64,000 nucleotides of DNA. Origin: Streptomyces sp. NBC_00523. GTDB lineage: Bacteria; Actinomycetota; Actinomycetes; Streptomycetales; Streptomycetaceae. How positions within the stretch are numbered: the stretch's first letter is position 1; each line of letters opens with the position of its first letter. Location of the stretch: NCBI RefSeq assembly GCF_036346615.1, contig NZ_CP107836.1, forward strand, positions 4,340,001 to 4,404,000. Direction: 5' to 3'. Shown here in pieces: positions 33,135-41,802 of the stretch. Below the pieces are notes generated by a model. The model had not been told where the DNA came from. It did no database searches and worked only from the letters and a program-made list of their open reading frames with translations. Made by a program: the position numbers and the translations under genes.

Positions 33135-33299
33135 GTGGCTGCCACCGACGTCCGCCCGAAGATCACGCTGGCCTGCGTGGAGTGCAAGGAGCGGAACTAC
33201 ATCACCAAGAAGAACCGGCGTAACAACCCGGACCGTCTTGAGATGAAGAAGCACTGCCCGCGCTGCAACTCGCACACCGCGCACCGCGAAACGCGCTGA
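33135..33299 (+). CDS. rpmG: 50S ribosomal protein L33 (zinc-binding form)
   Basis: This 54-residue protein matches L33 ([12 protein letters not shown], then [21 protein letters not shown]). All four zinc cysteines are kept (C14, C17, C41, C44), so it is the Cys-containing paralogue; Streptomyces usually has a second, Cys-free L33 used in zinc shortage. The GTG start follows AAGGAG. It lies just after the tRNA-Met gene and before a strong terminator. Confidence 0.97.
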
Positions 33300-33310
33300 A
33301 TCAGGCTCGT

Positions 33311-33346
33311 ACACGAGGCCGTCCCCTTCGGGGGGCGGCCTCGTGT
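33311..33346 (+). terminator. Terminator after rpmG
   Basis: A long near-perfect stem beginning ACACGAGGCCG and ending CGGCCTCGTGT with a CCTTCGG loop lies 12 bases past the rpmG stop. Confidence 0.85.
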
Positions 33347-33432
33347 CGTTGTGCGGCGGGTTTGGCGTTGAATGGGGCCGGACGCCGTCACAGGCCGGCC
33401 CAGTCGTTCTTTCATCAGGAGGTTGCGAGTTC

Positions 33433-33885
33433 ATGGCGCTCGACCAGTCCTTCGTGGGACGGACCTATCCGCCCACCGCGCCGTACGAGGTCGGACGGGA
33501 GAAGATCCGCGAGTTCGCCGAGGCCGTGGGCGACGCCCACCCCGCGTACACCGACCCCGAGGCCGCCAAGGCCCTCGGCCACGCCGATGTGATCGCGCCG
33601 CCGACCTTCGTGTTCTCGATCACCTTCAAGGCCGCCGGCCAGGTCATCGAGGACCCCCAGCTCGGCCTGGACTACAGCCGGGTCGTGCACGGCGACCAGA
33701 AGTTCGTCTACGTCCGCCCCGTGCGCGCCGGTGACCGGCTGTCGGTCGTCTCGACCATCGAGGCCGTGAAGTCGATGGCGGGCAACGACATCCTGGACGT
33801 CCGCGGGGACGTCCACGACGAGTCCGGTGAGCTGGTCGTGACCGCCTGGACGAAGCTGGTGGCGCGCGCCGCCGAGGAGGCGTGA
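33433..33885 (+). CDS. MaoC-like dehydratase, HadA type
   Basis: This 150-residue hot-dog-fold protein begins LDQSFVGRTYPPTAPYEVGR and has GDAHPAYTDPEAA and APPTFVFSI, matching the N-terminal MaoC-like dehydratases (UPF0336) equivalent to HadA of the mycobacterial FAS-II 3-hydroxyacyl-ACP dehydratase. It usually works as a heterodimer with a HadB-type protein, encoded here directly downstream. The ATG has AGGAGG nine bases upstream. The 3' end overlaps the next start (ATGA). Confidence 0.9.
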   Translation: MALDQSFVGRTYPPTAPYEVGREKIREFAEAVGDAHPAYTDPEAAKALGHADVIAPPTFVFSITFKAAGQVIEDPQLGLDYSRVVHGDQKFVYVRPVRAGDRLSVVSTIEAVKSMAGNDILDVRGDVHDESGELVVTAWTKLVARAAEEA

Positions 33886-34313
33886 TGACGGCGAAGGTGA
33901 GTTACGAGTCCGTCGAGGTCGGTACGGAGCTGCCGGCGCGGTCGTTCCCGGTCACCCGGGCGACGCTCGTGCAGTACGCGGGTGCCTCGGGCGACTTCAA
34001 CCCGATCCACTGGAACGAGCGCTTCGCGCGCGAGGTCGGGCTGCCCGATGTGATCGCGCACGGCATGTTCACGATGGCCGAGGCGATCCGCGTGGTCACG
34101 GACTGGACCGGCGACCCGGGCGCGGTGGTGGAGTACGGGGTGCGCTTCACCAAGCCCGTCGTGGTCCCCGACGACGACAAGGGTGCGCAGATCGAGGTCA
34201 GCGGCAAGGTGGGCGCCCTGCTGGACGACCGGCGGGTGCGCGTCGACCTGACGGTCATGAGCGACGGCAAGAAGGTCCTGGGCATGTCCCGGGCCGTGGT
34301 GCAGCTCGCCTGA
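33882..34313 (+). CDS. MaoC-like dehydratase, HadB type
   Basis: This 143-residue protein carries the hydratase catalytic segment YAGASGDFNPIHWNERFARE with the conserved Asp and His, and HGMFTMA. It should supply the active site of the heterodimer with the upstream HadA-type subunit, for acyl-chain dehydration. Start and upstream stop overlap by four bases, so the two subunits are made together. The reading frame ends in a terminator-like hairpin. Confidence 0.92.
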   Translation: MMTAKVSYESVEVGTELPARSFPVTRATLVQYAGASGDFNPIHWNERFAREVGLPDVIAHGMFTMAEAIRVVTDWTGDPGAVVEYGVRFTKPVVVPDDDKGAQIEVSGKVGALLDDRRVRVDLTVMSDGKKVLGMSRAVVQLA

Positions 34314-34337
34314 CGGCGAGGGGCGGCGCGACGCCAC

Positions 34338-34373
34338 GTAAGGGGCACGGTCCAAGGGGCCGTGCCCCTTACG
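34338..34373 (+). terminator. Hairpin after the MaoC pair
   Basis: A 13-bp perfect stem (34338-34350 with 34360-34372) starts 25 bases past the stop. It lacks a T run. Confidence 0.7.
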
Positions 34374-34416
34374 CGTACCCCCGTTCGCAACTCCACCTGA
34401 CATCCCGCTTGACGAA

Positions 34417-34436
34417 GTTAGTGATTGAGTACTAAC
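34417..34436. promoter_or_regulatory. TetR operator O1
   Basis: The palindrome GTTAGT-N8-ACTAAC ends two bases before the TetR start codon. The same 6-8-6 design occurs at 35046-35065 before the efflux gene, so both are sites for this regulator. Confidence 0.85.
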
Positions 34437-34438
34437 TT

Positions 34439-35002
34439 ATGGGCATGGCAAGGATGAGTGCAGATGAGCGACGCGAGAGCGTCATCCGCGCGGCGATCAC
34501 CGAGTTCGCCCGCGGCGGGTACAGCGCGACCTCCACCGCGGTGATCGCCCAGCGGGTGGGCGTCTCGCAGCCGTACCTCTTCCGTCTCTTCCCCAACAAG
34601 GAAGCGATGTTCCTCGCGGCGGCCGAGCGCTGCCTCGAAGAGACCCGGCGGGTCTTCGCCGAGGCGGCCGACGGGCTGGCCGGCGAAGAGGCGCTGCACG
34701 CCATGGCCCGCGCCTACCAGCAGCTGATCGCCGACGACCCCGAGAAGCTGCTCATGCAGATGCAGATGTACGCGGCCGTCGCCGCCGCCGAAGCCGCCGG
34801 GGACCACGAGTTCGGCGAGTCGGTGCGGGCCGGCTGGCTGGAGCTCTTCGACTCCGTCAACCTCGCGCTCGGCGCCGAGGTCAACGAGGCCACCCAGTTC
34901 CTCGCGTACGGCATGCTCGCCAACACGCTGACCTCGCTCGGCTTCCCGGCCGGACACCGGATCTGGTCCGGTTTCTACGCCTCCGCCCAGCCGGTCTCCT
35001 GA
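34439..35002 (+). CDS. TetR-family regulator of the adjacent MFS pump
   Basis: This 187-residue repressor has a TetR helix-turn-helix at about residues 12-55 (TSTAVIAQRVGVSQPYLFRLF) and a variable ligand-binding C-terminus. The operator ends two bases before ATG 34439 with no ribosome binding site, so the message may be leaderless; an ATG at 34454 is a second choice. It likely represses itself and the MFS gene that starts 77 bases after its stop, releasing on binding a toxic compound. Confidence 0.9.
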   Translation: MGMARMSADERRESVIRAAITEFARGGYSATSTAVIAQRVGVSQPYLFRLFPNKEAMFLAAAERCLEETRRVFAEAADGLAGEEALHAMARAYQQLIADDPEKLLMQMQMYAAVAAAEAAGDHEFGESVRAGWLELFDSVNLALGAEVNEATQFLAYGMLANTLTSLGFPAGHRIWSGFYASAQPVS

Positions 35003-35045
35003 ACGTGTTCGACCCCGGGTTCCGCCCGGTTTTCTGCCCGGAAAA

Positions 35046-35065
35046 GTTAGTCATCAATAACTAAC
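35046..35065. promoter_or_regulatory. TetR operator O2 before the MFS gene
   Basis: GTTAGT and ACTAAC half-sites are spaced by eight bases, identical in design to 34417-34436. The site lies 14 bases before the GTG of the MFS gene. Confidence 0.85.
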
Positions 35066-35079
35066 CCTCAGGGGGAGCA

Positions 35080-36534
35080 GTGAACCAGCAATCGAAGGGC
35101 CGCGCGGGAGCGGCCTGGGCCCTCGTCATCACCAGCGTCGCCGGCTTCATGGCGGCTCTCGACAACCTCGTCGTCACCACCGCCCTGCCGTCCATCCGCG
35201 AAAGCCTCGGCGGAGAGATGGAGGAGCTGGAGTGGACGGTCAACGCCTACACGCTCACCTTCGCCGTCCTGCTGATGTTCGGCGCCGCCCTCGGTGACCG
35301 CTTCGGCCGCCGCCGGCTCTTCCTCACCGGCCTCACCATCTTCACCGGCGCCTCCGCCGCGGCCGCCCTCTCGCCCGGCATCAACGAACTCATCGCCTTC
35401 CGCGCCGTCCAGGGCGTCGGCGCCGCGATCATGATGCCGCTCACGCTCACCCTGCTCACCGCCGCCGTGGAACCCGCCCGACGGGGCATGGCGCTCGGCA
35501 TCTTCAGCGCCGCGACCGGCCTCGCCGTGGCCAGCGGACCTCTGATCGGCGGCAGCCTCACCGAGCACATCTCCTGGCAGTGGATCTTCTGGCTCAACGT
35601 CCCGATCGGCCTGCTCCTGCTGCCGCTCGCCCGCTTCCGCCTCGCCGAGTCGCACGCCCCCGGCGCCCGGCTCGACGTCCCCGGCACCCTCCTCGTCAGC
35701 GGCGGTCTCTTCGGCATCGTCTACGGCCTCGTCAACGCCAACGCCGACGGCTGGACCAGCCCGACCGTCCTGACCTCCCTCGTCGCCGGCGTCGTGCTCA
35801 TCGGCGCCTTCATCCGCCACGGCTTCCGGGGCCGCAAGCCCATGCTCCCCATGCAGCTCTTCCGGGACCGCGGCTTCTTCGGGATCAACATCGCCAGCAT
35901 GCTGATGTACCTCGGGATGTTCGGCGCGATCTTCCTGCTCAGCCAGTACCTCCAGGGCGTCCTGGGCTACTCGCCGACCGAGGCCGGGCTGCGGATGCTG
36001 CCCTGGACCGGCATGCCGATGCTCGTAGCCCCCATCGCCGGGATGCTCTCCGACCGGTTCGGCGGCCGCCCGGTGGTCGTGACCGGGCTCGCCCTCCAGG
36101 CGGTCGGCCTCGCCCTCTTCGCCCTCGCCATCGCCCCGGACGCCTCCTACGTCTCGCAGCTGCCCGCCCTGATCATCGGCGGCATCGGAATGGCCCTGTA
36201 CTTCGCGCCGGCCGCCAGCCTGGTGATGTCCAGCGTCCGCCCCGGTGACCAGGGCATCGCGTCCGGCGCCAACAACGCCCTCCGCGAGGTCGGCGGCGCC
36301 CTCGGGGTCGCCGTGCTCACCACCGTCTTCGCCTCGCAGGGCGGCCTGGAGTCCGCGCAGTCCTTCACCGACGGCACCGTGCCCGCCGTCTGGATCGGCT
36401 CCGGAGTCGTCGCCCTGGCCGCGCTCGTCGCCCTGATGATCCCCGGCCGCCGCGCCGCCGGTGAGCAGGAGGCCGCCGGGGAGACGGCCGAGACCCCGGC
36501 CCACGCCGAGGAGCAGGTCTCCGTACCCGCCTGA
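35080..36534 (+). CDS. MFS drug-efflux transporter (DHA2, EmrB/QacA-like, 14 helices)
   Basis: This 484-residue proton-coupled exporter starts AAWALVITSVAGFMAALDNL and contains the DHA2 motif D1 pattern LDNLVVTTALP, motif A GAALGDRFGRRRLF and a later GMLSDRFGGRP. About 14 hydrophobic segments are seen, then a charged C-terminal tail. Substrate is unknown; cationic dyes, antibiotics or an antibiotic of the strain are usual. A GGGGGAG site precedes the GTG. It is under the TetR operator O2. Confidence 0.93.
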   Translation: MNQQSKGRAGAAWALVITSVAGFMAALDNLVVTTALPSIRESLGGEMEELEWTVNAYTLTFAVLLMFGAALGDRFGRRRLFLTGLTIFTGASAAAALSPGINELIAFRAVQGVGAAIMMPLTLTLLTAAVEPARRGMALGIFSAATGLAVASGPLIGGSLTEHISWQWIFWLNVPIGLLLLPLARFRLAESHAPGARLDVPGTLLVSGGLFGIVYGLVNANADGWTSPTVLTSLVAGVVLIGAFIRHGFRGRKPMLPMQLFRDRGFFGINIASMLMYLGMFGAIFLLSQYLQGVLGYSPTEAGLRMLPWTGMPMLVAPIAGMLSDRFGGRPVVVTGLALQAVGLALFALAIAPDASYVSQLPALIIGGIGMALYFAPAASLVMSSVRPGDQGIASGANNALREVGGALGVAVLTTVFASQGGLESAQSFTDGTVPAVWIGSGVVALAALVALMIPGRRAAGEQEAAGETAETPAHAEEQVSVPA

Positions 36535-36553
36535 CGCACCCCGCACCCGCCAC

Positions 36554-36594
36554 ACGGTCCGTGGCCCCGCCCAGACGGCGGGGCCACGGACCGT
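36554..36594 (+). terminator. Strong terminator before murB
   Basis: An 18-bp perfect stem (36554-36571 with 36577-36594) has a five-base loop. It ends 12 bases before the murB start, so murB cannot rely on readthrough. Confidence 0.88.
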
Positions 36595-36606
36595 ACCCTT
36601 GTCCCC

Positions 36607-37662
36607 GTGCAGGAACTCCACGACGCGCCCCTCGCCCCCCTGACCACCTTCCGGCTCGGCGGCCCCGCCACCCGGCTCCTCACGGCCACCACGGACACCG
36701 AGGTGATCGAAGCCGTGCGCGAGGCCGACGACAGCGGCACCCCGCTCCTGATCATCGGCGGCGGCAGCAACCTGGTCATCGGCGACAAGGGCTTCGAGGG
36801 CACCGCCCTGCGGATCGCCACCAAGGGCTTCGTCCTCGACGGCGGCTCCCTGGAACTGGCCGCGGGCGAGGTCTGGACCGACGCCGTCACCCGCACCGTG
36901 GAGGCCGGTCTCGCGGGCCTCGAATGCCTGGCCGGCATCCCCGGCTCGGCGGGTGCGACGCCCATCCAGAACGTCGGGGCGTACGGACAGGAGGTGTCCG
37001 CCACCATCACGGAGGTCGTCGCCTACGACCGGCGCACCCGGGAAACGGTCGTCCTGCCCAACTCCGAGTGCGCGTTCTCCTACCGGCACAGCCGCTTCAA
37101 GGCCGAACCCGACCGGTACGTGGTGCTGCGCGTCCGCTTCGGCCTGGAGGAGTCCGGCGGGCTCTCGGCGCCCCTGAAGTACCCGGAGACCGCGCGGGCC
37201 ATGGGCGTCCAGGAGGGGGAGCGCGTTCCCACCGCCGAGGCCCGTGAAACGGTGCTCCGGCTGCGCGCCGGCAAGGGCATGGTGCTGGACCCCGAGGACC
37301 ACGACACCTGGTCGGCCGGGTCCTTCTTCACCAACCCGATCCTGGAACAGGCCGAGTTCGACGCGTTCCTCGCCCGGGTCGCCGACCGGCTCGGCCCCGA
37401 GGTGGCGCCCCCCGCCTTCCCCGCCGGTGACGGGCGCACCAAGACCTCCGCCGCCTGGCTCATCGACCGGGCCGGCTTCACCAAGGGCTACGGCACCGGA
37501 CCCGCCCGCATCTCCACCAAGCACACGCTGGCCCTCACCAACCGGGGCGCGGCGACCACGGAGGACCTGCTCGCCCTGGCGCGCGAGGTCGTGGCCGGGG
37601 TGCACGCGGCCTTCGGCGTCACCCTGGTCAACGAACCGGTGACGGTGGGCGTCAGCCTGTAG
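36607..37662 (+). CDS. murB: UDP-N-acetylenolpyruvoylglucosamine reductase
   Basis: This 351-residue flavoenzyme reduces the enolpyruvyl group to form UDP-N-acetylmuramic acid for peptidoglycan. FAD-binding features are TTFRLGGPA, LLIIGGGSNLVI and GLECLAGIPGSAGATPIQNVGAYG. The catalytic Ser and Glu lie in AGSFFTNPIL and near the end. Type I length fits. The start is GTG 36607 with no ribosome binding site; a strong terminator lies 12 bases upstream, so the message may be leaderless. Confidence 0.95.
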   Translation: MQELHDAPLAPLTTFRLGGPATRLLTATTDTEVIEAVREADDSGTPLLIIGGGSNLVIGDKGFEGTALRIATKGFVLDGGSLELAAGEVWTDAVTRTVEAGLAGLECLAGIPGSAGATPIQNVGAYGQEVSATITEVVAYDRRTRETVVLPNSECAFSYRHSRFKAEPDRYVVLRVRFGLEESGGLSAPLKYPETARAMGVQEGERVPTAEARETVLRLRAGKGMVLDPEDHDTWSAGSFFTNPILEQAEFDAFLARVADRLGPEVAPPAFPAGDGRTKTSAAWLIDRAGFTKGYGTGPARISTKHTLALTNRGAATTEDLLALAREVVAGVHAAFGVTLVNEPVTVGVSL

Positions 37663-37698
37663 AGCGCCCGGGCCCCGTGCCCCGGGTGCTCCACGCCT

Positions 37699-38334
37699 TC
37701 AGTACGCGACGCCCACGCCCTGCTTCACCGTCGCCGCGTCGCCGATCAGCGCCAGCATCGCGTGGGCCACGTCGGCCCGGGAGATGGACCGGCCGCTGCG
37801 CGGGTTGCCGCCGACGACCGTGCGGTAGGTGCCCGTCAGGGGCCCGTTCGTCAGCTTGGGCGGCCGCACCGACGTCCAGTCCGTGGCCGAGGCCGCCAGC
37901 GCCGCCTCCATCGCGGTGAGATCCGCGTACACCTCCTTGAGGACCGCGCCGATCATCGAGAGCATCATCCGATCGAGCAGCGGCTCGTCGGCGGGCGTGG
38001 GGGCGACCGGGGCGGCGCTGACCACCAGCAGCCGCCGGGTGCCCTCCACCTCCATGGCCGTCAGCACGGCGCGGGTCAGCCGCTCGGCGATCCCGTCGGC
38101 CTTCCGGCCTCTGGACCCGAGGCCGGAGAGGACCGCGTCCCGGCCCGCCACCGCCTCCCGCAGCGCCTCCGGGTCGTCCACCCGGGCAGCCGTGTGCACC
38201 GTGATGTCCGAGAGCGGGACCGCGAGCCGGGCGGGATCGCGCACCACCGCCGTCACCTCGTGCCCCGCCGCCACCGCCTGGCGGACGATCTCCTGCCCGA
38301 TACCGCCGGTCGCACCAAAAACCGTGAGCTTCAT
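37699..38334 (-). CDS. NAD(P)H-binding SDR-family protein
   Basis: This 211-residue protein opens MKLTVFGATGGIGQEIVRQA with a GATGGIG dinucleotide-binding loop and has TDWTSVRPPKLT, as in atypical SDRs related to YwnB or TMR proteins. The substrate is unknown. GAAGGGG precedes the ATG. It is divergent from a TetR-type gene, with two operators in between, so it is probably the repressor's main target. Confidence 0.87.
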   Translation of the reverse strand: MKLTVFGATGGIGQEIVRQAVAAGHEVTAVVRDPARLAVPLSDITVHTAARVDDPEALREAVAGRDAVLSGLGSRGRKADGIAERLTRAVLTAMEVEGTRRLLVVSAAPVAPTPADEPLLDRMMLSMIGAVLKEVYADLTAMEAALAASATDWTSVRPPKLTNGPLTGTYRTVVGGNPRSGRSISRADVAHAMLALIGDAATVKQGVGVAY

Positions 38335-38349
38335 GGCACACCCCTTCGA

Positions 38350-38399
38350 GGTGGGTAAGTGTTCACTCACCTCTAGAGTGGGTGGGTAATCACTCACCC
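38350..38399. promoter_or_regulatory. Twin TetR operators in divergent promoter
   Basis: Two palindromic sites with GGTGRGT-type half-sites lie at 38350-38371 and 38380-38399 (the second is GGGTGGGTAATCACTCACCC). They sit between the SDR gene and the TetR gene start. Confidence 0.82.
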
Positions 38400-38421
38400 G
38401 TCAAGTCTTATCGGAGTGCTC

Positions 38422-39021
38422 ATGGAGCAGAAGCCGGCCCGCGTCCGCCTCGTCGACGCCGCCCACGAGCTCATGCTCACCAAGGGCCTGGCCCGGACCA
38501 CCACCAAGGAGATCGCCAAGGCCGCCGGCTGCTCGGAGGCCGCGCTCTACAAGAACTTCCTCAGCAAGGAGGAGCTGTTCGTGGTGGTCCTCAAGGAACG
38601 GCTGCCCAAGATCGATCTGCGCGAGCTCATCGCCGATCCGGGCGCGGGGGAGCGGTCGGTCGAGGAGAACCTCACCGACATCGCCCGGCAGGCCGCTCTG
38701 TTCTACGAGCAGAGCTTCCCGATCGCCGCCTCCCTGTACGCCGAACCGAGGCTCAAGGAGCGCCACGACGCGGCCATGCGCGAGCTCGGCACCGGCCCCC
38801 ACCTGCCCATCCGCGGCGTCGACACGTATCTGCGGGCCGAACAGACCGCCGGCCGCGTCCGCCCCGACGCCGACACCTACGCGGCCGCCGCACTGCTCCT
38901 CGGCGCCTGCGCCCAGCGCGCCTTCGCCTACGACGCCACGGACGACGGCGAACCGCCCCAGCCGCTGGACGACTTCGCCGCGTCCCTCGCCCGCACCCTG
39001 CTCAACGGCCTCGCGGGCTGA
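38422..39021 (+). CDS. TetR-family regulator
   Basis: This 199-residue regulator has an N-terminal helix-turn-helix (TTTKEIAKAAGCSEAALYKNF) near residues 28-50. The ATG at 38422 is chosen because CGGAG lies five bases upstream; a GTG at 38416 is also in frame. The twin operators just upstream suggest that it represses itself and the divergent SDR gene, probably in response to a reactive small molecule. Confidence 0.9.
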   Translation: MEQKPARVRLVDAAHELMLTKGLARTTTKEIAKAAGCSEAALYKNFLSKEELFVVVLKERLPKIDLRELIADPGAGERSVEENLTDIARQAALFYEQSFPIAASLYAEPRLKERHDAAMRELGTGPHLPIRGVDTYLRAEQTAGRVRPDADTYAAAALLLGACAQRAFAYDATDDGEPPQPLDDFAASLARTLLNGLAG

Positions 39022-39024
39022 GGC

Positions 39025-40047
39025 TCAGGCCGCAGGACCCGCCAGCCACGCGTCGACCCCCGCCAGCAGCTCCGCCCGCACCGGCTCCGGCGCCGTCGAA
39101 CCGCGCACCGACTGGCGGGCCAGCTCGGCCAGCTCCTCGTCGGTGAACGCGTGGTGGCGGCGCACCAGGTCGTACTGCGCGGCCAGCCGGGAGCCGAAGA
39201 GCAGCGGGTCGTCCGCGCCGAGGGCCATCGGCACCCCCGCGTCGAACAGAGTGCGCAGGGGGACATCGGCGGGCTTCTCGTAGACGCCGAGCGCCACGTT
39301 GGACGCGGGGCACACCTCGCAGGTCACCCCCGCCTCCGCGAGCCGGCGCAGCAGCCGGGGGTCCTCGGCGGAGCGCACCCCGTGCCCCACACGGGCCGCG
39401 TCGAGGTCGTCCAGGCAGTCCCGGACGCTGGACGGGCCGGACAGCTCGCCGCCGTGCGGGGCGGCCAGCAGACCGCCCTCCCGGGCGATGGCGAAGGCCC
39501 GGTCGAAGTCGCGGGCCATCCCGCGCCGTTCGTCGTTGGAGAGGCCGAAGCCGACGACGCCCCGGTCCGCGTACCGCACGGCGAGCCGGGCGAGGGTCCG
39601 CGCGTCCAGCGGGTGTTTCATCCGGTTCGCCGCGATGACCACCCGGATCGGCAGCCCGGTCTCGCGCGAGGCGGCGTCCACCGCGTCCAGGATGATCTCG
39701 ATCGCCGGGATCAGGCCGCCGAGCAGGGGTGCGTACGAGGTGGGGTCGACCTGGATCTCCAGCCAGCCGGAGCCGTCCGCCACGTCCTCCTGGGCGGTCT
39801 CGCGCACCAGGCGCTGGATGTCCTCGGGGGCCCGCAGGCAGGACCGGGCGATGTCGTACAGCCGCTGGAAGCGGAACCAGCCCCGCTCGTCCGTGGCGCG
39901 CAGCTTGGGCGGCTCGCCGCCGGTCAGGGCCTCGGGCAGCCGCACCCCGTACTTGTCGGCGAGCTCCAGCAGCGTCGTGGGCCGCATCGACCCGGTGAAG
40001 TGCAGGTGCAGGTGGGCCTTGGGCAGCAGCCGTACATCACGTTCCAT
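39025..40047 (-). CDS. add: Adenosine deaminase
   Basis: This 340-residue enzyme converts adenosine or deoxyadenosine to inosine. Zinc ligands are in KAHLHLHFTGSM (the HxH pair). Later come HGGELSG with the catalytic Glu-region, RVGHGVRS, and a GADDPLLF segment with the acidic residues. The fold order is that of the ADA family; some family members are adenine deaminases, and the ALGADDP form is found in both. The start at 40047 has AGGATC upstream and is chosen over an upstream extension. Confidence 0.92.
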   Translation of the reverse strand: MERDVRLLPKAHLHLHFTGSMRPTTLLELADKYGVRLPEALTGGEPPKLRATDERGWFRFQRLYDIARSCLRAPEDIQRLVRETAQEDVADGSGWLEIQVDPTSYAPLLGGLIPAIEIILDAVDAASRETGLPIRVVIAANRMKHPLDARTLARLAVRYADRGVVGFGLSNDERRGMARDFDRAFAIAREGGLLAAPHGGELSGPSSVRDCLDDLDAARVGHGVRSAEDPRLLRRLAEAGVTCEVCPASNVALGVYEKPADVPLRTLFDAGVPMALGADDPLLFGSRLAAQYDLVRRHHAFTDEELAELARQSVRGSTAPEPVRAELLAGVDAWLAGPAA

Positions 40048-40117
40048 TGCAAGATCCTGCCGCACGGAGGGGGCGGCGCGGTAGCCGCTTTCTCCATCGA
40101 GTGCCCTCTCGAACGCG

Positions 40118-40155
40118 AAAGCGACCCCCGGTTCGGACATCGGGGGCCGCTTTTA
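40118..40155 (-). terminator. Terminator after the aminotransferase gene
   Basis: A GC stem around AGCGGCCCCCG and CGGGGGTCGCT, followed by a short T run on the minus strand, lies 18 bases beyond the stop at 40173. Confidence 0.8.
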
Positions 40156-40172
40156 CGGGAAGGGGGAGGCGC

Positions 40173-41399
40173 TTACGCCTTCGCCTCGCCCAGCAGCTTT
40201 TGGAGCCGCGAGACGCCCTCGACCAGGTCGTCGTCGCCCAGCGCGTACGACAGGCGCAGGTAGCCCGGCGTGCCGAACGCCTCGCCCGGGACGACCGCCA
40301 CCTCGGCCTCGTCCAGGATCAGCGCGGCCAGCTCCACCGAGGTCTGCGGGCGCTTGCCGCGGATCTCCTTGCCGAGCAGGTCCTTGACCGAGGGGTACGC
40401 GTAGAACGCGCCCTCGGGCTCCGGGCAGAACACGCCGTCGATGTCGTTGAGCATCTTCACGATGGTCCGGCGGCGCCGGTCGAAGGCGGTGCGCATCTCG
40501 GCGACCGCGTCCAGGTCCCCGGAGACGGCGGCCAGCGCGGCGGCCTGCGAGACGTTGGCGACGTTGGACGTGGCGTGCGACTGGAGGTTCGTCGCGGCCT
40601 TCACGACGTCCTTGGGGCCGATGATCCACCCGACCCGCCAGCCGGTCATCGCGTACGTCTTGGCGACGCCGTTGACCACGATGCACTTGTCGCGCAGCTC
40701 CGGCACGACCGCCGGGAGCGAGGTGAACTTCGCGTCCCCGTAGACCAGGTGCTCGTAGATCTCGTCGGTCATCACCCAGAGGCCGTGCTCGACGGCCCAG
40801 CGGCCGATCGCCTCGGTGTCGGCCTCGCTGTAGACCGCGCCGGTCGGGTTCGACGGGGAGACGAACAGGACGACCTTCGTACGCTCGGTACGGGCCGCCT
40901 CCAGCTGCTCCACGGAGACCCGGTAACCGGTGGTCTCGTCGGCCACGACCTCCACCGGGACGCCGCCGGCCAGCCGGATCGACTCGGGGTAGGTGGTCCA
41001 GTACGGGGCCGGGACGATGACCTCGTCGCCCGGGTCGAGGATCGCGGCGAACGCCTCGTAGATCGCCTGCTTGCCGCCGTTGGTCACCAGGATCTGGGAC
41101 GCGTCGACCTCGTAACCGGAGTCGCGCAGCGTCTTCTCCGCGATGGCGGCCTTGAGCTCGGGGAGCCCGCCCGCCGGGGTGTAGCGGTGGTACTTCGGGG
41201 TGCGGCACGCCTCGACGGCGGCGTCCACGATGTAGCCGGGGGTCGGGAAGTCGGGCTCGCCCGCACCGAAGCCGATCACCGGGCGGCCGGCGGCCTTGAG
41301 GGCCTTGGCCTTGGCGTCGACGGCGAGGGTGGCGGACTCGGAGATGGCACCGATGCGGGCGGAGACCCGGCTCTCGGACGGAGAAGTAGCAGCGCTCAT
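40173..41399 (-). CDS. aspC: Aspartate aminotransferase (class I/II, PLP)
   Basis: This 408-residue PLP enzyme transfers the amino group between aspartate and 2-oxoglutarate. The PLP lysine is in VNGVAKTYAMTGWRVGW, the phosphate-binding and substrate segments GAGEPDFPTP, LVTNGGKQAI and VSPSNPTGAVY are present, and LRLSYALG near the end carries the substrate Arg. It belongs to the I-gamma (Thermus-like) group. This gene upstream of secE is a constant Streptomyces arrangement. The start at 41399 is preferred; a 24-residue upstream extension is possible. Confidence 0.94.
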   Translation of the reverse strand: MSAATSPSESRVSARIGAISESATLAVDAKAKALKAAGRPVIGFGAGEPDFPTPGYIVDAAVEACRTPKYHRYTPAGGLPELKAAIAEKTLRDSGYEVDASQILVTNGGKQAIYEAFAAILDPGDEVIVPAPYWTTYPESIRLAGGVPVEVVADETTGYRVSVEQLEAARTERTKVVLFVSPSNPTGAVYSEADTEAIGRWAVEHGLWVMTDEIYEHLVYGDAKFTSLPAVVPELRDKCIVVNGVAKTYAMTGWRVGWIIGPKDVVKAATNLQSHATSNVANVSQAAALAAVSGDLDAVAEMRTAFDRRRRTIVKMLNDIDGVFCPEPEGAFYAYPSVKDLLGKEIRGKRPQTSVELAALILDEAEVAVVPGEAFGTPGYLRLSYALGDDDLVEGVSRLQKLLGEAKA

Positions 41400-41623
41400 G
41401 CCCCCATGCTCGCAGACCGTTTTCCGCGTCGGCACAGGGGTTTCAGGGACCGGACAGCACTCGGACAGCATGCGGACACGAAGCGACCAGGAGCGATCAG
41501 CAGCTTTCTGTTCGACGCCGGGCCGCTGAGCACGTACACTCTCCTGTCGTTGGCCTTCACCAGCCGCACCGTTCCTGCACTCGGGTCATCCGGGAACATG
41601 CGGTAGGTTGGTGGAATCCACAA

Positions 41624-41696
41624 AGGGTCGTAGCTCAATTGGTAGAGCACTGGTCTCCAAAACCAGCGGTTGGGGGTTCAAGTCCCTCCGGCCCTG
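41624..41696 (+). tRNA. tRNA-Trp (CCA)
   Basis: The acceptor AGGGTCG pairs with CGGCCCT (41689-41695), the anticodon CCA is in CTCCAAA, the T-arm is GGGGGTTCAAGTCCCTC, and the discriminator is G. It lies before secE in a conserved arrangement. Confidence 0.97.
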
Positions 41697-41802
41697 CTAC
41701 ACACTCCTTCGCCAGGATGTGTGCGCATGTACGTACTTCAATGCACCGCCGTGCGGCTCCACCGGGCGCGGCACGGCCACGACCCGGAATCAGGTGAGAA
41801 GC

